A DNA stretch of 27,674 nucleotides, taken from Isoetes engelmannii. Taxonomy: Eukaryota; Streptophyta; Lycopodiopsida; Isoetales; Isoetaceae. Numbering within the stretch: position 1 is the stretch's first letter; each line of letters starts with the position of its first letter. The stretch spans positions 1-27,674 of the forward strand of contig JAANSK020072242.1 of assembly GCA_011763485.2 (NCBI GenBank), written 5' to 3'. A program made the translations under genes and the position numbers. Below are positions 8,678 to 19,551 of the stretch, piece by piece. Below the pieces are notes generated by a model. That model worked only from the letters and a program-made list of their open reading frames with translations, was not told the origin of the DNA and did no database searches.

Positions 8678-10087
8678 AAAATGCTTAAGCCTGATGAAAT
8701 TTCAGTCTCATAAGAATTTGGCAACCTTGTCTTCATAGAATTGAATTAAAAGAGAGAACACATGGTGACAACACATATAAATACTTCTCGAACATTGAGA
8801 AATAAGGAACTAGTTTATTTGAAGATGTATACCCGCTTCATATGCTCCGATGGTGAAATATCAGATTCTGTCTCAACAATCTCTTTGTTTGCAGGTTTGC
8901 ACATTTCCATGTCAGAAAGGGCAAAATAATCCACCTTTCCAAATTGTGTCAATGGCATTCTCTTAAAAAATATAAAACGACCAGGCAACATGTACAAGGG
9001 CAAGGTATTAGTTAACCGTTTTCTTATAGATTTATGAATCTACTGCTCAGCATCAAGCATGCGTTCTTTTACCTGCACAAGGTCTCCTCCAAAACTGGGC
9101 ATGATGTATGCTGCTAATTGTGCACTAGTTTACAGTACTGCAGCATGTGCCACAGAAGGATGCTGCTTAAGAACTATCTCAATTTCTTCCTGTTCAATCC
9201 TCTTCCCATGTAAATTAATAAGCCTATCCACCCTACCAAGAAAAACAAAGTTTCCATCACCAACTTCTCTTATTAGATCCCCTGTTTTAAACACTCTATT
9301 AGACTCAACACTAATGCGACTACTTTCATCTAACTGTACAAATTTCCCTGCAGTTCCAGCTGTATCATTTACGTATCCATAGGCAAGATCCAAATTTGTT
9401 GATGTGTGAAAGTAGTCAGGTTGATCAAATGGCATGGGGCAAACCATATTCCGCACTTGAACTGAACATTAAAACTGTCTAAATTATCCTGCACTATGTA
9501 ATACTACAATGATCATAGGCTTTCCACCAGCACACATATAATAAACTAAAATCTCTATATTTCAAAGGGATTGCTCAGCTTTAGGAGAGCAATGGTTCAG
9601 AGTAAAAATTGTATGGTCCCTCGTGCTTTATCTTCACGGCCATATAGAGCCAAAGCAATACCAAGTGTTCCGCCGCCAGTGAATGAGGAGGTCCATTCCC
9701 ATGCATTTAAGCTTTCGTAGAAAATTACATACGAAAACATATCATTAGCTAACTTAGATAGGTTGTTCCAGAGGTTTGGTTGACAGAAGAACAAAGATAC
9801 ATATAGCAAAAATCGATCAGAGGAAATACACTCACCTCAAAAAAATGGACTTGCACCAGTTCTTTTGTGATCTGCAAAACATAACCATGGACTGCAATAA
9901 TGAGGCAGGATCATGTCTTAAACCACAAGTGGGAGGCACCACCAATGTTATACCCATCAGTATTGATCCCAATGACTCAGTAAGATGAGCAATAAAGCCA
10001 ATTGATGTCTTGAAACATGCAATTTCATCTCGTCCATGAGGATACGCTTGCCCCAAGAGAATAGATTCTTTGGCATTCCAATGTTAG
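8678..10087 (-). pseudogene. AAE19/AASDH-like adenylation enzyme, truncated copy A
   Basis: Reading the - strand, exon-like blocks occur in the order of an AMP-binding (adenylation) domain of the plant AAE19 / animal AASDH family. At about 10087-9890 there is a block with AYPHGRDEIACFKTSIGF and SLGSILMGITLVVPP. At about 9700-9600 there is a block with ALYGRED, where the family has LYGSTE. At 9456-9130 there are FKTGDLIREVGDGNFVFLGR and then EEIEIVLKQHPSVAHAA. At about 9000-8850 there is RFIFFKRMPLTQFGKVDY, the A10-like motif holding the catalytic lysine. The 5' half of the domain is missing, and there is no carrier domain or beta-propeller after it. The hinge block reads INLHGKRIEQEEIE, more divergent than copy B. 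It is part of a tandem duplication with copy B and is very probably non-functional. Confidence 0.8.
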
Positions 10088-10144
10088 ATTTGCCTTATCG
10101 TTCTAGAAGTAGTCTAACCTAGGTGGCTCAAAAGAACAGACTTC

Positions 10145-11760
10145 CTATATTTTGAAGCCAGGTTCTCCATCTAGCCACTGGGAGAAAATTTTTGTATCTT
10201 TCATAACCTTCAATAGTGCTAATGGCATTTTGTGCTCATACAGAAGCTGCACTTTAACACCAAGAACATACGTTGCTTGTGCAGCTGATACAGACGTGCC
10301 CCCCAACAAGAAGAAATCATCGGATGATGATACTTGAATCATTAATATGCTGGCAAAAACCTGCAGACAAAGGTTGCATTCTGAAATATAAATAATAGTT
10401 CTGGATTACTTCAGACTGTTACGGTCTGAAACCAATGTACTTGTTAAGAGAGGCCCATATTGTATTATGCTAAGCTGTAACTCTCTTACACTTTCAAGCC
10501 TAAACTCATCACCTAAACTATAAAGAAGGTGGGCAAAATGCTTAGCTTTTAAGCCTGAAATTTCAGTCTCGTAAGAACTTTGGAATTTGGCAACCTTGTC
10601 ATCACGGAATTTAAATTAAAAGAGAGAACACATGGTGACAGCACATGTAAATACTTCCCGAACATTGAGAAATCAGGAACTAGTTTATTTGAACCTATGT
10701 CAAAGATGTATACCCGCTTCATATGCTCCAATGGTGAAATATCAGATTCTGTCTCAACAATCTCTTTGTTTGCAGGTTTGCACATTTCCATGTCAGAAAG
10801 GGCAGAATAATCCACCTTTCCAGAATGTGTCAGTGGCATTCTCTTCAAAAATATAAAACGGTCAGGTAACATCTACAAGGGTAACCTATTAGTTAACCAT
10901 TTTCTTATAGATTTTTGAATTGCTGCTCAGCATCAAGCATGCGTTCTTTTACCTGCACAAGGTCTCCTTCAGAACTCGGCATGATGTACACTGCTAATTG
11001 TGCACTAGTATACAGTACTGCAGCATGTGCCACAGAAGGATGCTGCTTAAGAACTATCTCAATTTCTTCCCCTTCAATCCTATGCCCATCTATCTTAATA
11101 AGCCTATCCACCCTACCAAGAAAAACAAAGTTTCCATCACCAACTTCTCTTACTAGATCCCCTGTTTTAAACACTCTATTAGACTCAACACTAATGCCAC
11201 TACTTTCATCTAACTGTACAAAGTTCCCTGCAGTTCCAACTGTATCATTTACGTATCCATAGGCAAGATCAAATTTGTTGGTGTGAAAGCAGTCAGGTTG
11301 ATCAAATGGCGTGGGGCAAACCATATTCCGCACTTGAACTAAACATTAAAACTGTTTAAATTATCCTACACTATGTAATACTACAATGATCATAGGCTTT
11401 CTACCAGCAGACGTATAATAAGCTGAAATCTCTATATTTGAAAGGGACTGCTCAGCTCTAGGAGAGTAATGGTTCAGAGTAAAAATTGTATGGTCCCTCG
11501 TGCTTTATCTTCACGGCCATATAGAGCCAAAGCAATACCAAGTGTTCCGCCGCTAGTGAATAAGGAGGTCCATTCCCATGCATTTAAGCTTTCGTAGAAA
11601 ACTTTATACCGAAACATATCACCAGCTAACTTAGATAGGCTGTCGTAGAGGTTTGGTTGACAGAAGAATAAAGATACATATAGCAAAAATCGATTAGAGA
11701 AAATACACTCACCTCAAAAAAAATGAGCTTGCACCAGTTCTTATGTGATCTGCAAAACAT
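10145..11760 (-). pseudogene. AAE19/AASDH-like adenylation enzyme, truncated copy B with carrier domain
   Basis: On the - strand the order is a LYG block with ALYGREDKARGTIQF (11550-11475) and then an open 142-codon block (11333-10905) with FKTGDLVREVGDGNFVFLGR and IDGHRIEGEEIEIVL. Next comes an exon starting after CTTGTAG at about 10870, with RFIFLKRMPLTHSGKVDY and a good donor (GTATAC) near 10717. Last is an exon from about 10360 to a stop at 10145 containing DDFFLLGGTSVSAAQ, the phosphopantetheine attachment motif with its serine. Splice sites and motifs are better kept than in copy A. The N-terminal part of the adenylation domain is absent because the copy ends where the ARPC4 upstream region begins. 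The usual PQQ-type beta-propeller is not seen. It may be a gene fragment that is still transcribed, but it is most likely dead. Confidence 0.8.
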
Positions 11761-12811
11761 TTCGAAGCAAAGGGACCAACGTTGGCATTATTAGGTAATG
11801 CTGCAAGATGTGACTGCGGGTTGAAAATCAAACACGCAGAAAGAAAGCTTCGCCATAGCCATGGTCGAAGAAGAGGGGCTTTTGCATGATGAAGGGGTTA
11901 ATCACCCCTGCGAGGCTGTTACAACCAGTAAATGGGCGAGCCCAGAGGGCGAGCCCATTTACAGGCTGTAACAGCAGAGCAGGGGTGATTGACCCCTTTA
12001 ACTGGCAGGACCATGAATACTCACACTCCCAGAGCTAGATTATCCACCCAAACCTGCACCCACAGCAAGAATTATCACACCTGAGCAGGATTATTGGCAC
12101 CCACAGCAGGATTATCATGCCCACACCAAGATTATCAGCATCCGAAGGTAAAACCGAAGCAAATCCAGGGATTCAGGATTAGGCTGGAGCTGATTCTGGC
12201 CTATCACAGGGTTGGGATCAACGGTGAAGATGAACTGGATCACAATTCCTGCCGGTTAAGAAAATAGCACTCCCGCCCATAGCTCTTGTAGCAGGCTGCC
12301 GCTTGGCGGATTTCTAAGATATTGTGCTGGTTCCGACTACTGTTTTAAAAAGAAGACAACCTCAAGAGCTCAACCAAAGAAAGAAACGGGAGTAAGGAAT
12401 GAGGACGATGGAGCGGAGAAACGAAGGAAGAAGAGAAGCAACAGAACTGTGGAGAGGGATTTTTGGAAATTTTCTAATTTTCTAGATCGTTGATGGAGAA
12501 ATTAGTAGATCGAACGGATAGGATTTAATTTGCCTGACATGTAAGGCCATGTGGATAGGCTAGAATTGCAGGGTTTGGGTCACCTCGGGTTAGGCGACCC
12601 TGCTAAAAATAATCTGAGCCCTCAAATCTCCCGACATCTCCGCCTTTGAAATAGAATATGCGGGGCATCTCCCAATTCCACATCAACCATCAGTAGGGTT
12701 TGCCCGGGCAACCCCCGTATAGCTACCTCCCCACTCAACTAAGATCCCCCGTGATCGGCCAGCGCGGAGAGGACGAATGTTTGTGCTACCGCAATCCCCA
12801 ACCTGTTGTCC
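11761..12811. other. Intergenic region between the AAE19-like copy B and ARPC4; probable ARPC4 promoter
   Basis: There is no coding region I can support. The stretch contains the 106-bp foldback at 11893-11998, a short run of degenerate repeats with CACCCACAGCA and GATTATCA (12055-12145), and a near-palindrome GGGTTTGCCCGGGCAACCC at 12696-12714. The last 200 bases before the ARPC4 ATG are GC-rich with CT-rich patches, consistent with a plant promoter and leader. No clear TATA box stands out. Confidence 0.5.
11893..11998. mobile_element. 106-bp foldback element (MITE-like hairpin)
   Basis: The left arm AGGGGTTAATCACCCCTGC, AGGCTGTTACA, AAATGGGCGAGCCC pairs with the right arm GGGCGAGCCCATTT, ACAGGCTGTAACA, GCAGGGGTGATTGACCCCTT around a very short loop near 11945. 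Pairing is near complete, with a few bulges. There is no coding capacity. A flanking target duplication is not obvious, so classification as a MITE is inferred from structure alone. Confidence 0.7.
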
Positions 12812-15728
12812 ATGGCTTCTTCTCCGACCTCAACCCCTCCCTCTAGAACTGGCCAGGTGGGTTTTGGTTATGTCTGTAATGTTCAACGTTTTGGAAATCT
12901 AATCCTGGAGCAAGTTGCTGCTCGAAATTTCCAACTAGTAAGAGAAGTCTCTTTTTTCTCATTATTTCGTCACGATTGAAATTATAGGTGGGCACTTTGA
13001 GGCCTTACTTGACATGCATTAGGAACACCTTGACAGCTGCACTTTGCTTACAGGTAACCTCACAAGCTGTTGTAAATAATGTGTCCAGTTTGCTATAGCT
13101 GTTTAGGCACATGAAAATGTTGAGCAAATTCAAAACTGAGTAATGGTTCTATCCTGAATGGCTGCTGATCTGATGCCTTGAATGTTGTAAAAAGCAGCTG
13201 TTCAAAGACTGATTCAAGCATTCATGGGATCATCATATTAGGCAAAGTTCTATTGTCATGCTCCAGGAAAATAGTTGAATTGAGCATATGCATTTGGCAT
13301 ATAAGTTAGACAATGACATGGGGACCATAAGAGATACTTGCTATATTGGATGATCATGAGACACACTTAAATGGCTCTGTCTCATGTGCATAGTATGCAA
13401 TGTAGGTCTAGACAAAGTAACCCTTCCCATCTTAGATAATTCAATTTAGCTCTATTAACATATGTTGAAGACATGGTTATTTGCGAAAAAATCTGATTAT
13501 AGAAAGGAATTAGATATTCTGAAAGAAAGGCTTTCGACTTTTGCTGAATCCACACCTATTTTGTTTTTGGGAAGTCATCAAGGAGTATTATGTAACAAAA
13601 TCTTTGTAATGCTAGAAACCGTGGTACATACCTATACTTTCATTCTTTCTGCTTTTGCATACTTTCCTTGCTTCTGTTTCCATCGTTCCCCTTCTCTTGC
13701 ATTTCTAATCTCTTTCTCATATGTGCGTTTGAAGCACATGAGAGGGGTATTATCAAATTATGTTGAAACTTTATTAACTCTGATGGCAACATTACCCAGT
13801 GGTTTGACTTTTTGTTTTTGACAGAACTTCCCTTGTCAAGATGTTGAGAGGCATAACAAACCTGAAGTAGAACTCAAGTAGGTTTGCCTGGCTAATTCAT
13901 ATGTATGCGGTTGAAACCAAGCAACCATGGCTTTAACGTTGGTTTAATTCTTGATGCAGAACAAATCCAGAGCTGTTGCTAAACCCTGTGAGTACTCTTG
14001 TGGCCAGGAAAAATGATTTTCAAGTGCAAAAAACATGAGATCTCTACGCTTGTAAACTCCTTTTCTAAAATGCTCTATTCAAAGTACAGTTTGCATGCCC
14101 ATGTTAAGGTTGGAACAGCTTCCCAGTTTGTTCAGCTCAACATTCTGATCAAAGGTTTTCCAGGTGCTTATTTGTAGAAACGAAGCAGAGAGATGCCTTA
14201 TAGAAACTTCAGTGAATTCGTTGCGGATAAGCATAAAGGCAAATTACCTTTTCCTTTTTGTGTGCAGATTGTGTTGAAATTGCTTGAAGCAACCCACGTC
14301 TGCATCTTTAATTCTTGTAAAATTAGAGCTATTTATGCATGTTAAGATATCTGCAGTTGGAAGTCCAGGGGCTGTGGCCTTTGTCTCAAATCTTTAAAAT
14401 AATTTTGTCTTTAATCTTGATATCTTAGCGTTTGTCATTCTACAGGTGAAACAGGCAGATGAATTGGAGAATATATTAACCAAGAAATTTTTGAGATTCC
14501 TCTCCATGCGAGCAGAGTCATTTGAAGTCCTAAGAAGAAAACCAGTTCAAGTACGTTGATATCCTTTGATTTCACAAATCTAAAAGCCACAAGTAGTATG
14601 TTTTATATCCAGCATCGCCTTTATTACTGCAAAGTAGGGGGCCTTTTTGAATATTATTCACCCCTGATTTTCTTTATCCAATGTACGTTCAAGCTTCAAA
14701 CACAATAAATATCTCAGATTTCGAACTTGACAAAAATAATGCTAATTGGACAAATGGTTATTACCACGTAACAAAGTGTTGGAATATTTGCCTTCTATCA
14801 CCACTTAACAAAATGTTGCCTTCTATTGTTTTACACATACTTATACATGCCTGTGTGCACATGCATGCACGTGGGCAATTTAAAGACTTCTGAACTTGGT
14901 TCTTCTAAATGAATTGCATGCCTGTGTGCAATTTAGAGATTGGACCTGGTTCTTCTAAATGACTTGGGATCTTACACATGGGATGATTTTTCATTTTAGA
15001 ACTAGGCTGATTAACTTGTTCTTATTTCTTGCATCAGGGCTATGATATCAGTTTCTTGATTACAAACTACCATTGTGAGGAGATGATCAAAGGCAAACTA
15101 ATTGATTTCATTGTGCAGTTTATGGAGGTAACAATCAAAACCCGTGATTACTATGTTTGTTTTGATTCTTAGGATTTAAGCACATTAAGCTTTAGTGATT
15201 GCGGCTGTATTTAACATCTGGGAAAGTTTATATCTGCATGCCTAAAATGTTTTTTTAAGCCTGCATAATTTCATGTGTCTCGTCATTTTATTTATAAGCA
15301 TGGTTAGAGTGACGTCCACTAGAAAAAGAAGGGAAGGGGAGAAGGTGAAGGAGAATGTCTTTGTATATGGCAGGAGGTCTTTTGTCCCATCATGGCATGT
15401 ATAAGCAAAGTTTGTGGAATTGCATCCTTCTAGAAAAAGGAAGAGTAGATAAGGGGGAGGGGGTAAAGACAAGAGGGAAGGGAGTGGAAAGGGAGAAGGA
15501 GGCATACTTATCTGTGTACCTCTGCATGTCTGAAGTAAATTCAATTATCATCTTCAATTGTCACTTAAGATGGTTATTTTTTTTAGCTTGATAATGGATG
15601 CATTTTTCAGATTCTTGGGTGTTCAATTTTGTGCACAGGACATTGATAAAGAAATAAGTGAGCTGAAGTTGTCTGTTAACACCCGAGGTCGGCTTGTTGC
15701 AACTGAATTCTTCAAGCAGTTCATTTAG
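12812..15728 (+). CDS. ARPC4: Actin-related protein 2/3 complex subunit 4 (ARPC4, p20)
   Basis: ARPC4 is a core subunit of the Arp2/3 complex, where with ARPC2 it forms the scaffold that nucleates branched actin filaments in the cytoplasm. Eight exons give an unbroken 183-residue protein: 12812-12856, 12988-13053, 13825-13877, 13960-13987, 14164-14238, 14446-14550, 15038-15127, 15639-15728. Diagnostic segments in order are [89 protein letters not shown] and [18 protein letters not shown], ending in FKQFI. Every junction preserves frame. Introns are GT-AG except intron 5 (14239-14445), whose donor is GC (AAG then GCAAAT). The first exon encodes a Ser/Thr/Pro-rich leader ([15 protein letters not shown]) of about 14 residues beyond the usual ~169-residue length. 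It is intact and very likely functional. Confidence 0.97.
14846..14963. repeat. Imperfect tandem repeat in ARPC4 intron 6
   Basis: The segment with CATGCCTGTGTGCA, then GCAATTTAAAGA and TTGGTTCTTCTAAATGA is followed directly by a shorter, similar one (TTGCATGCCTGTGTGCAATT, then CCTGGTTCTTCTAAATGA). It lies between exons 6 and 7 and has no apparent coding role. Confidence 0.7.
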
Positions 15729-17340
15729 GAACCTATGTGCGGGTAAGAAAACCATATTGCCTGACATATTGGAAAGGATCTATTAGCTGATTTTGGTTGT
15801 CAATGGAGAGAGTAGTATTCTCGGGTATTTTTTGCACACCAGCGAATGCAATTTCACGACCATGGACATCTTAAGGAACTGAGACATAGGACACCTGCTA
15901 TCTAACATTTGCAAGTGATGCCAGTGCATTCACAATTCATGAATGTACTGCACATGGACTCACAATGCTGGGCAATGTTCTACTTTTTGGATGAGAAATA
16001 TCTTATGGATAAGGTGCTAGCACTTGCATAACGGCTATGGGATGGATGCGAATATGGTATTAAACTAAATTAGAATATGATAACGGTATAATTAAAAAGG
16101 TTTATCATGCTGAAACCCCATTGGAATAAAACATGAAGATGAGAACAATTCCAGTTGCATTTGCACAAGCCTTTGCTTTGTTGGATATGGACAATGTGGG
16201 GAACTTTGAACAGATGGGCACTGGATGTTTCCAGGAACTAGGTGTGGTTTTCGTTTTAAGCCCCCATCTGACGTGTCATAGATCTCAGCCCTTGATTCTG
16301 AGATTGCACGGTCTGAATGTAGGTGGGGGGAGCTCTAAAATGAAACTGTCCCCTGGGTGAAGCATTAATGCCAAGCAAGTTCTTTTGTCATGCCGCTTTT
16401 TTGTATCCCAAAGAAGCTAATTGCTTGACTTTGTTGGAAAACATGGTGAAGTATGGCAGTAAAGGTTTCTATAATGAAATTTTAACCAGCTTAAAATTTC
16501 GCTCTATTTGGACACGTTTTTATACAGCGAAAAATTTTGTTGGCGTTGTGTCGAATTTTTTGGGCGGCGCCGCTTCCTACTCTGTTAACGCCGCCTCCTC
16601 TGTTTCCACGTCTCTGTTTAAGGCCTCAAGGCCTCTACTCTGTTTCTAAGTCCTCTCCGCCAGGCTGAAGGTTGTAAGGCCGATCTTAGCACTGCCAAGC
16701 ATTACCACTGGCGCCATAAGGTTTGTGAGCTCCACTCTAAAAACTTCCAATATCATCGCCAATGGCCAGAATCAGCGTTTCTGTCAAGGTGCACAAAGAT
16801 TTAAGCCTGCGAAATTTTGTTTTTCTTCAGAAATGGAGAAATCTTGGAGGTGATTAGTGATAGTATCTGCGAATCGGGGATGTGAGAGTAAATTTTAGTT
16901 CTAATCTTGTGTTTCTGGAGCGAGGATATGATGGATTTTAGTGCTTAAGACTGTGGCAAGATTAGTTTCTCGGTTCTTGAGATCTCGTCTTTCTGTAGAT
17001 TGCAGTCTAGAGATTTAAAATCTTGTGGAATTGACAAAAAAAAATTATTGCCTGACTGTAGATTCCGTCCTTTGAAGGAGTTGTTTGAGGGAAAACGAAG
17101 TTGTAGAAAGCAATTTGCTGATCATAACAGAAGAAACTCTGTTTCTGCCCTTTTGAAGCAACCCGTAGACAGAATCGCCGCCCATAGACAAAATCTGGTT
17201 GAATCAACGTTACTCTTGCTTGCTTTTCTGATTTTTTTTCCTTCAATGGTAAAATTGGCTGCATCAGAGTCTTTTTTCTAGACTGGATCTGGCTAGCTTC
17301 TCAAGAACGGGCAAATTTCAAGCTGGATTAAAATTTTGTA
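15729..17340. other. ARPC4 3' flank and unassigned DNA; no recognised gene
   Basis: The region is AT-rich except for a GC-richer patch at 16560-16730 (GGCGGCGCCGC, CGCCGCCTCC). That patch could be a gene start or a CpG-rich leftover. Small open frames at 16133-16360, 16368-16649 and 17000-17281 resemble no family I know and have no supporting partner exons. Confidence 0.4.
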
Positions 17341-17480
17341 GGAGAATTGCTCTCACCGATGAAATTTCGCTTTGAAATTTTGAGGTGACCTGGCGGCACC
17401 ACTCGCCGCTCCACCGCTCATGACCCACCAGGTCACCTCAAAATTTCAAAGCGAAATTTCAGGGTGAGAGCAATTACTCC
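17341..17480. mobile_element. 140-bp near-perfect foldback (MITE-like or hairpin RNA source)
   Basis: The left arm (17341-17393) starts GGAGAATTGCTCTCACC and continues TGAAATTTCGCTTTGAAATT, then TTGAGGTGACCTGG. The right arm (17428-17480) is its reverse complement with only a one-base indel and a change or two near the outer end. The 34-base loop (17394-17427) is GC-rich (GGCGGCACCACTCGCCGCTC...). The near identity of the arms implies recent origin or selection. No coding capacity is seen. Confidence 0.9.
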
Positions 17481-18150
17481 TTCCTAACCTTTTATGTATT
17501 GAGTGCCTCTTGTAAAAAGGCTTTTTGACACCGTCCATTTCTCACACTGTTTAAATTGGAACAAAACCTTCCCTTTCAACAGTCCCTTGAACATTAATCA
17601 CTAGTAACGGTGCCCAGCGTTGTTGGGATAAGTTGGGAGTATCTAAATGTTTTGGCCACAATGAGAAAGGACTGCAATAAAAATTCTTGTGGCCGCAATG
17701 AGAAAGGACTGCAATAAAAATTTAACTTTTGTTCTAGCCACAACATTTGTAACTTTTTAAAGGTTTAGCAATGTTTAATAAACTTAGCTTCTTCACGTTA
17801 AATAGTGTTGCATTGATATCTTTGAGAGTAAGTAGAATACGATACTTAGTAAGGCAATTATTTTTTCCATTTATACTAGCAAGTTATTCCATAACATTTA
17901 TGATCATAATATAGAAGTTAGGTGCCGAGCGTCGCTGGTCATATTTCCAGAACCTCTCCATGTTGGGAACCAGATGCAATATCTCACTTACTATAGCAAG
18001 AATAGAAATCATAAAACTCTCTAAAGAAAGAACTTACTAAGATAATAACCAAAATCATATCTTATGCAAAAGCATGCACCTATGAGTACTCTATACAGCT
18101 TAGGTTTATCTAAATAACTTGTCATGTTACCCTCGTTAGGATGACATCTA
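17481..18150. other. AT-rich intergenic DNA with small repeats
   Basis: No gene is recognised. A 33-bp unit (TGGCC-CAATGAGAAAGG, ACTGCAATAAAAATT) occurs at 17653-17685 and again at 17690-17722. Two short related GC-rich motifs, GGTGCCCAGCGTTGTTGG near 17609 and GGTGCCGAGCGTCGCTGG near 17921, lie about 310 bp apart and could mark the ends of an old insertion. Confidence 0.5.
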
Positions 18151-18156
18151 AGGATT

Positions 18157-18366
18157 GAGTATGATTTTTTTATTTGAACTATGTCACCCATGTCATACAA
18201 CTTCTGTGACACCCTCTTCAATTTATTGGATTCTAGCCAAGGTTGAGTTCGATTTTTTTATTTTGAAGTATGTTACCCCATGTCGTACAACTTTTGCAAT
18301 GCCATTTGAGCATGATTTTCTTACTTTGAACTATATTACCCCATGTCGTACAACTTTTATGATGCC
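18157..18366. repeat. Three-copy degenerate repeat (about 58-bp unit)
   Basis: Units at 18157-18213, 18245-18303 and 18308-18366 share GAGT-TGATTTTTTTA, TTTGAA-TATGTTACCCCA, TGTCGTACAACTTTT and a GATGCC-like end. The first spacer (18214-18244) and the sequence after the third unit (18367-18395) also resemble each other (ATT-ACTGGATTCTA-CCAA), so the original period was longer. No function is apparent. Confidence 0.8.
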
Positions 18367-18459
18367 AGTTTTCAAATTAACTGGATTCTATCCAAACAAC
18401 ATTGGAATATGTCAGACTTACAGAAACACTTGTATGACTTAGATCGACTTGCTTTTGTT

Positions 18460-19393
18460 CTACCGGTATGTGTATTCCTGGGGCTTCATCCCCTGTATGC
18501 TCACTGCCTTGGACTCTGCTTCTGATATTGTTCGAGGATTGATGGCTTTGACTAACTTTTTTATTTCTTCGTTGAGTTCTTCAATGTAACCATCAACTGT
18601 GTGGCACTCACTGAGTTTCGATACATATAACCTGAGTCTCATAAACTCCTCGATGTATTTTTGAATTGTCTTTTTTCCCTATTGCAACCTGTAAAAAGAT
18701 TGCATCATATGTGTTTTACGTTCCCTTGGAACATAGTGGCGTTTGAACGCTTTCGAGAATTTCTTAAACCTGCAACTGTCCCTGCTCAAGCCATGGGCTT
18801 TGACACAGCCCTTCCATCAAATCCTGGTGACCCTGCCCTTATCCTTCATGATGTAGGCGTTGTCGTATTCCCTCATTTCATCGAGCCACGCCTCAGCTTC
18901 CACACATGATTTGTTTTCTCCTGAAAGCTGCTCAAGCTTTCGTGCTTTCCAAACATTACCCAGGGCCAAATCAACCTTCTTTTGATACTCTGAGGTCCTG
19001 TCATTTTTTGCCCCCTCTATTAGCAAACCTATTGTCTTTCGAGCTCGCTTTCTTCCTCTTTTTCTGAGTCCGAGTCTGATTCAGAACTTTCTGAAGATGT
19101 TTTTGTGGAGGAAGACCTCCTACTTCTTTTCTCCTCCTTATTCCTGGCTGGGGTGCCTGTGGTTATTGCACATTCTAGTCCTAAGGCCGGACCATCCCTT
19201 TTGCCAAAATTGCCTTAATTTCCTGGATAATTGACTTCAGCTGAGAGAGTTCCTGCTCCGGGGTTTGCATTTCTCCTTCATCGAAGAGATTCCTTGACAT
19301 GAAGTTTCTCTGCGGGGTTTGCTCGTCAATGAGTTGCCCATTGAGTTCAAAGTTTTTTGGGACTCTTGCTTCACCACACATTACATATTTCAC
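18460..19393 (-). pseudogene. LTR-retrotransposon gag remnant (Ty3/gypsy-like)
   Basis: The - strand carries a gag-like polypeptide. The 5' part (19393-19181) has DEQTPQRNF and EQELSQLKSIIQEIKAIL. A basic then Ser/Glu-rich stretch follows (about 19150-19030), and then the Retrotrans_gag core (19026-18460): EAEAWLDEMREYD, FKKFSKAFKRHYVP, KKTIQKYIEEFMRLRLYV and ELNEEIKKLVKAIN. In-frame stops at 18817-18819 (TGA) and 18679-18681 (TAG) and a frame change near 19180-19030 show decay. No zinc knuckle, protease, reverse transcriptase or LTRs were found nearby, so only an internal fragment remains. Confidence 0.82.
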
Positions 19394-19551
19394 ATTGTTG
19401 TTAGAGTTTTATTTCTCTTGTATTTCTTGTGTAGTGGTTTTAGTATTGCCTAAGAATTATACAACCTTATTACTATGCACTTAATCAAAAAGAAGATTTT
19501 ACTTATATATAGCTGCAATTCCAAGTACATATTATATAGACTGATTACGAC

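Larger units (their letters stand above)
8678..11760. repeat. Tandem segmental duplication (8678-9880 and 10533-11760)
   Basis: The two segments, about 1.2 kb each, match closely from GCAAAATGCTTA through the last shared block CAGTTCTT-TGTGATCTGCAA, including introns. Small indels separate them, for example the extra DIGSNK-coding block near 10697-10707 in the second. The unique DNA between them holds the carrier-domain exon of copy B and the FKTSIGF exon of copy A, as expected from tandem duplication followed by loss at both outer ends. Confidence 0.9.

Noticed and set aside
9059-9382. Open frame on the + strand with many Ser/Cys (and its twin at 10915-11262)
   Set aside because: It is the antisense shadow of the AAE19/AASDH-like exons, where the - strand carries the recognisable motifs.
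16368-16649. Open frame of 93 codons in a GC-richer patch
   Set aside because: There is no recognisable domain or convincing splice partner; it is kept only as part of the unassigned region.
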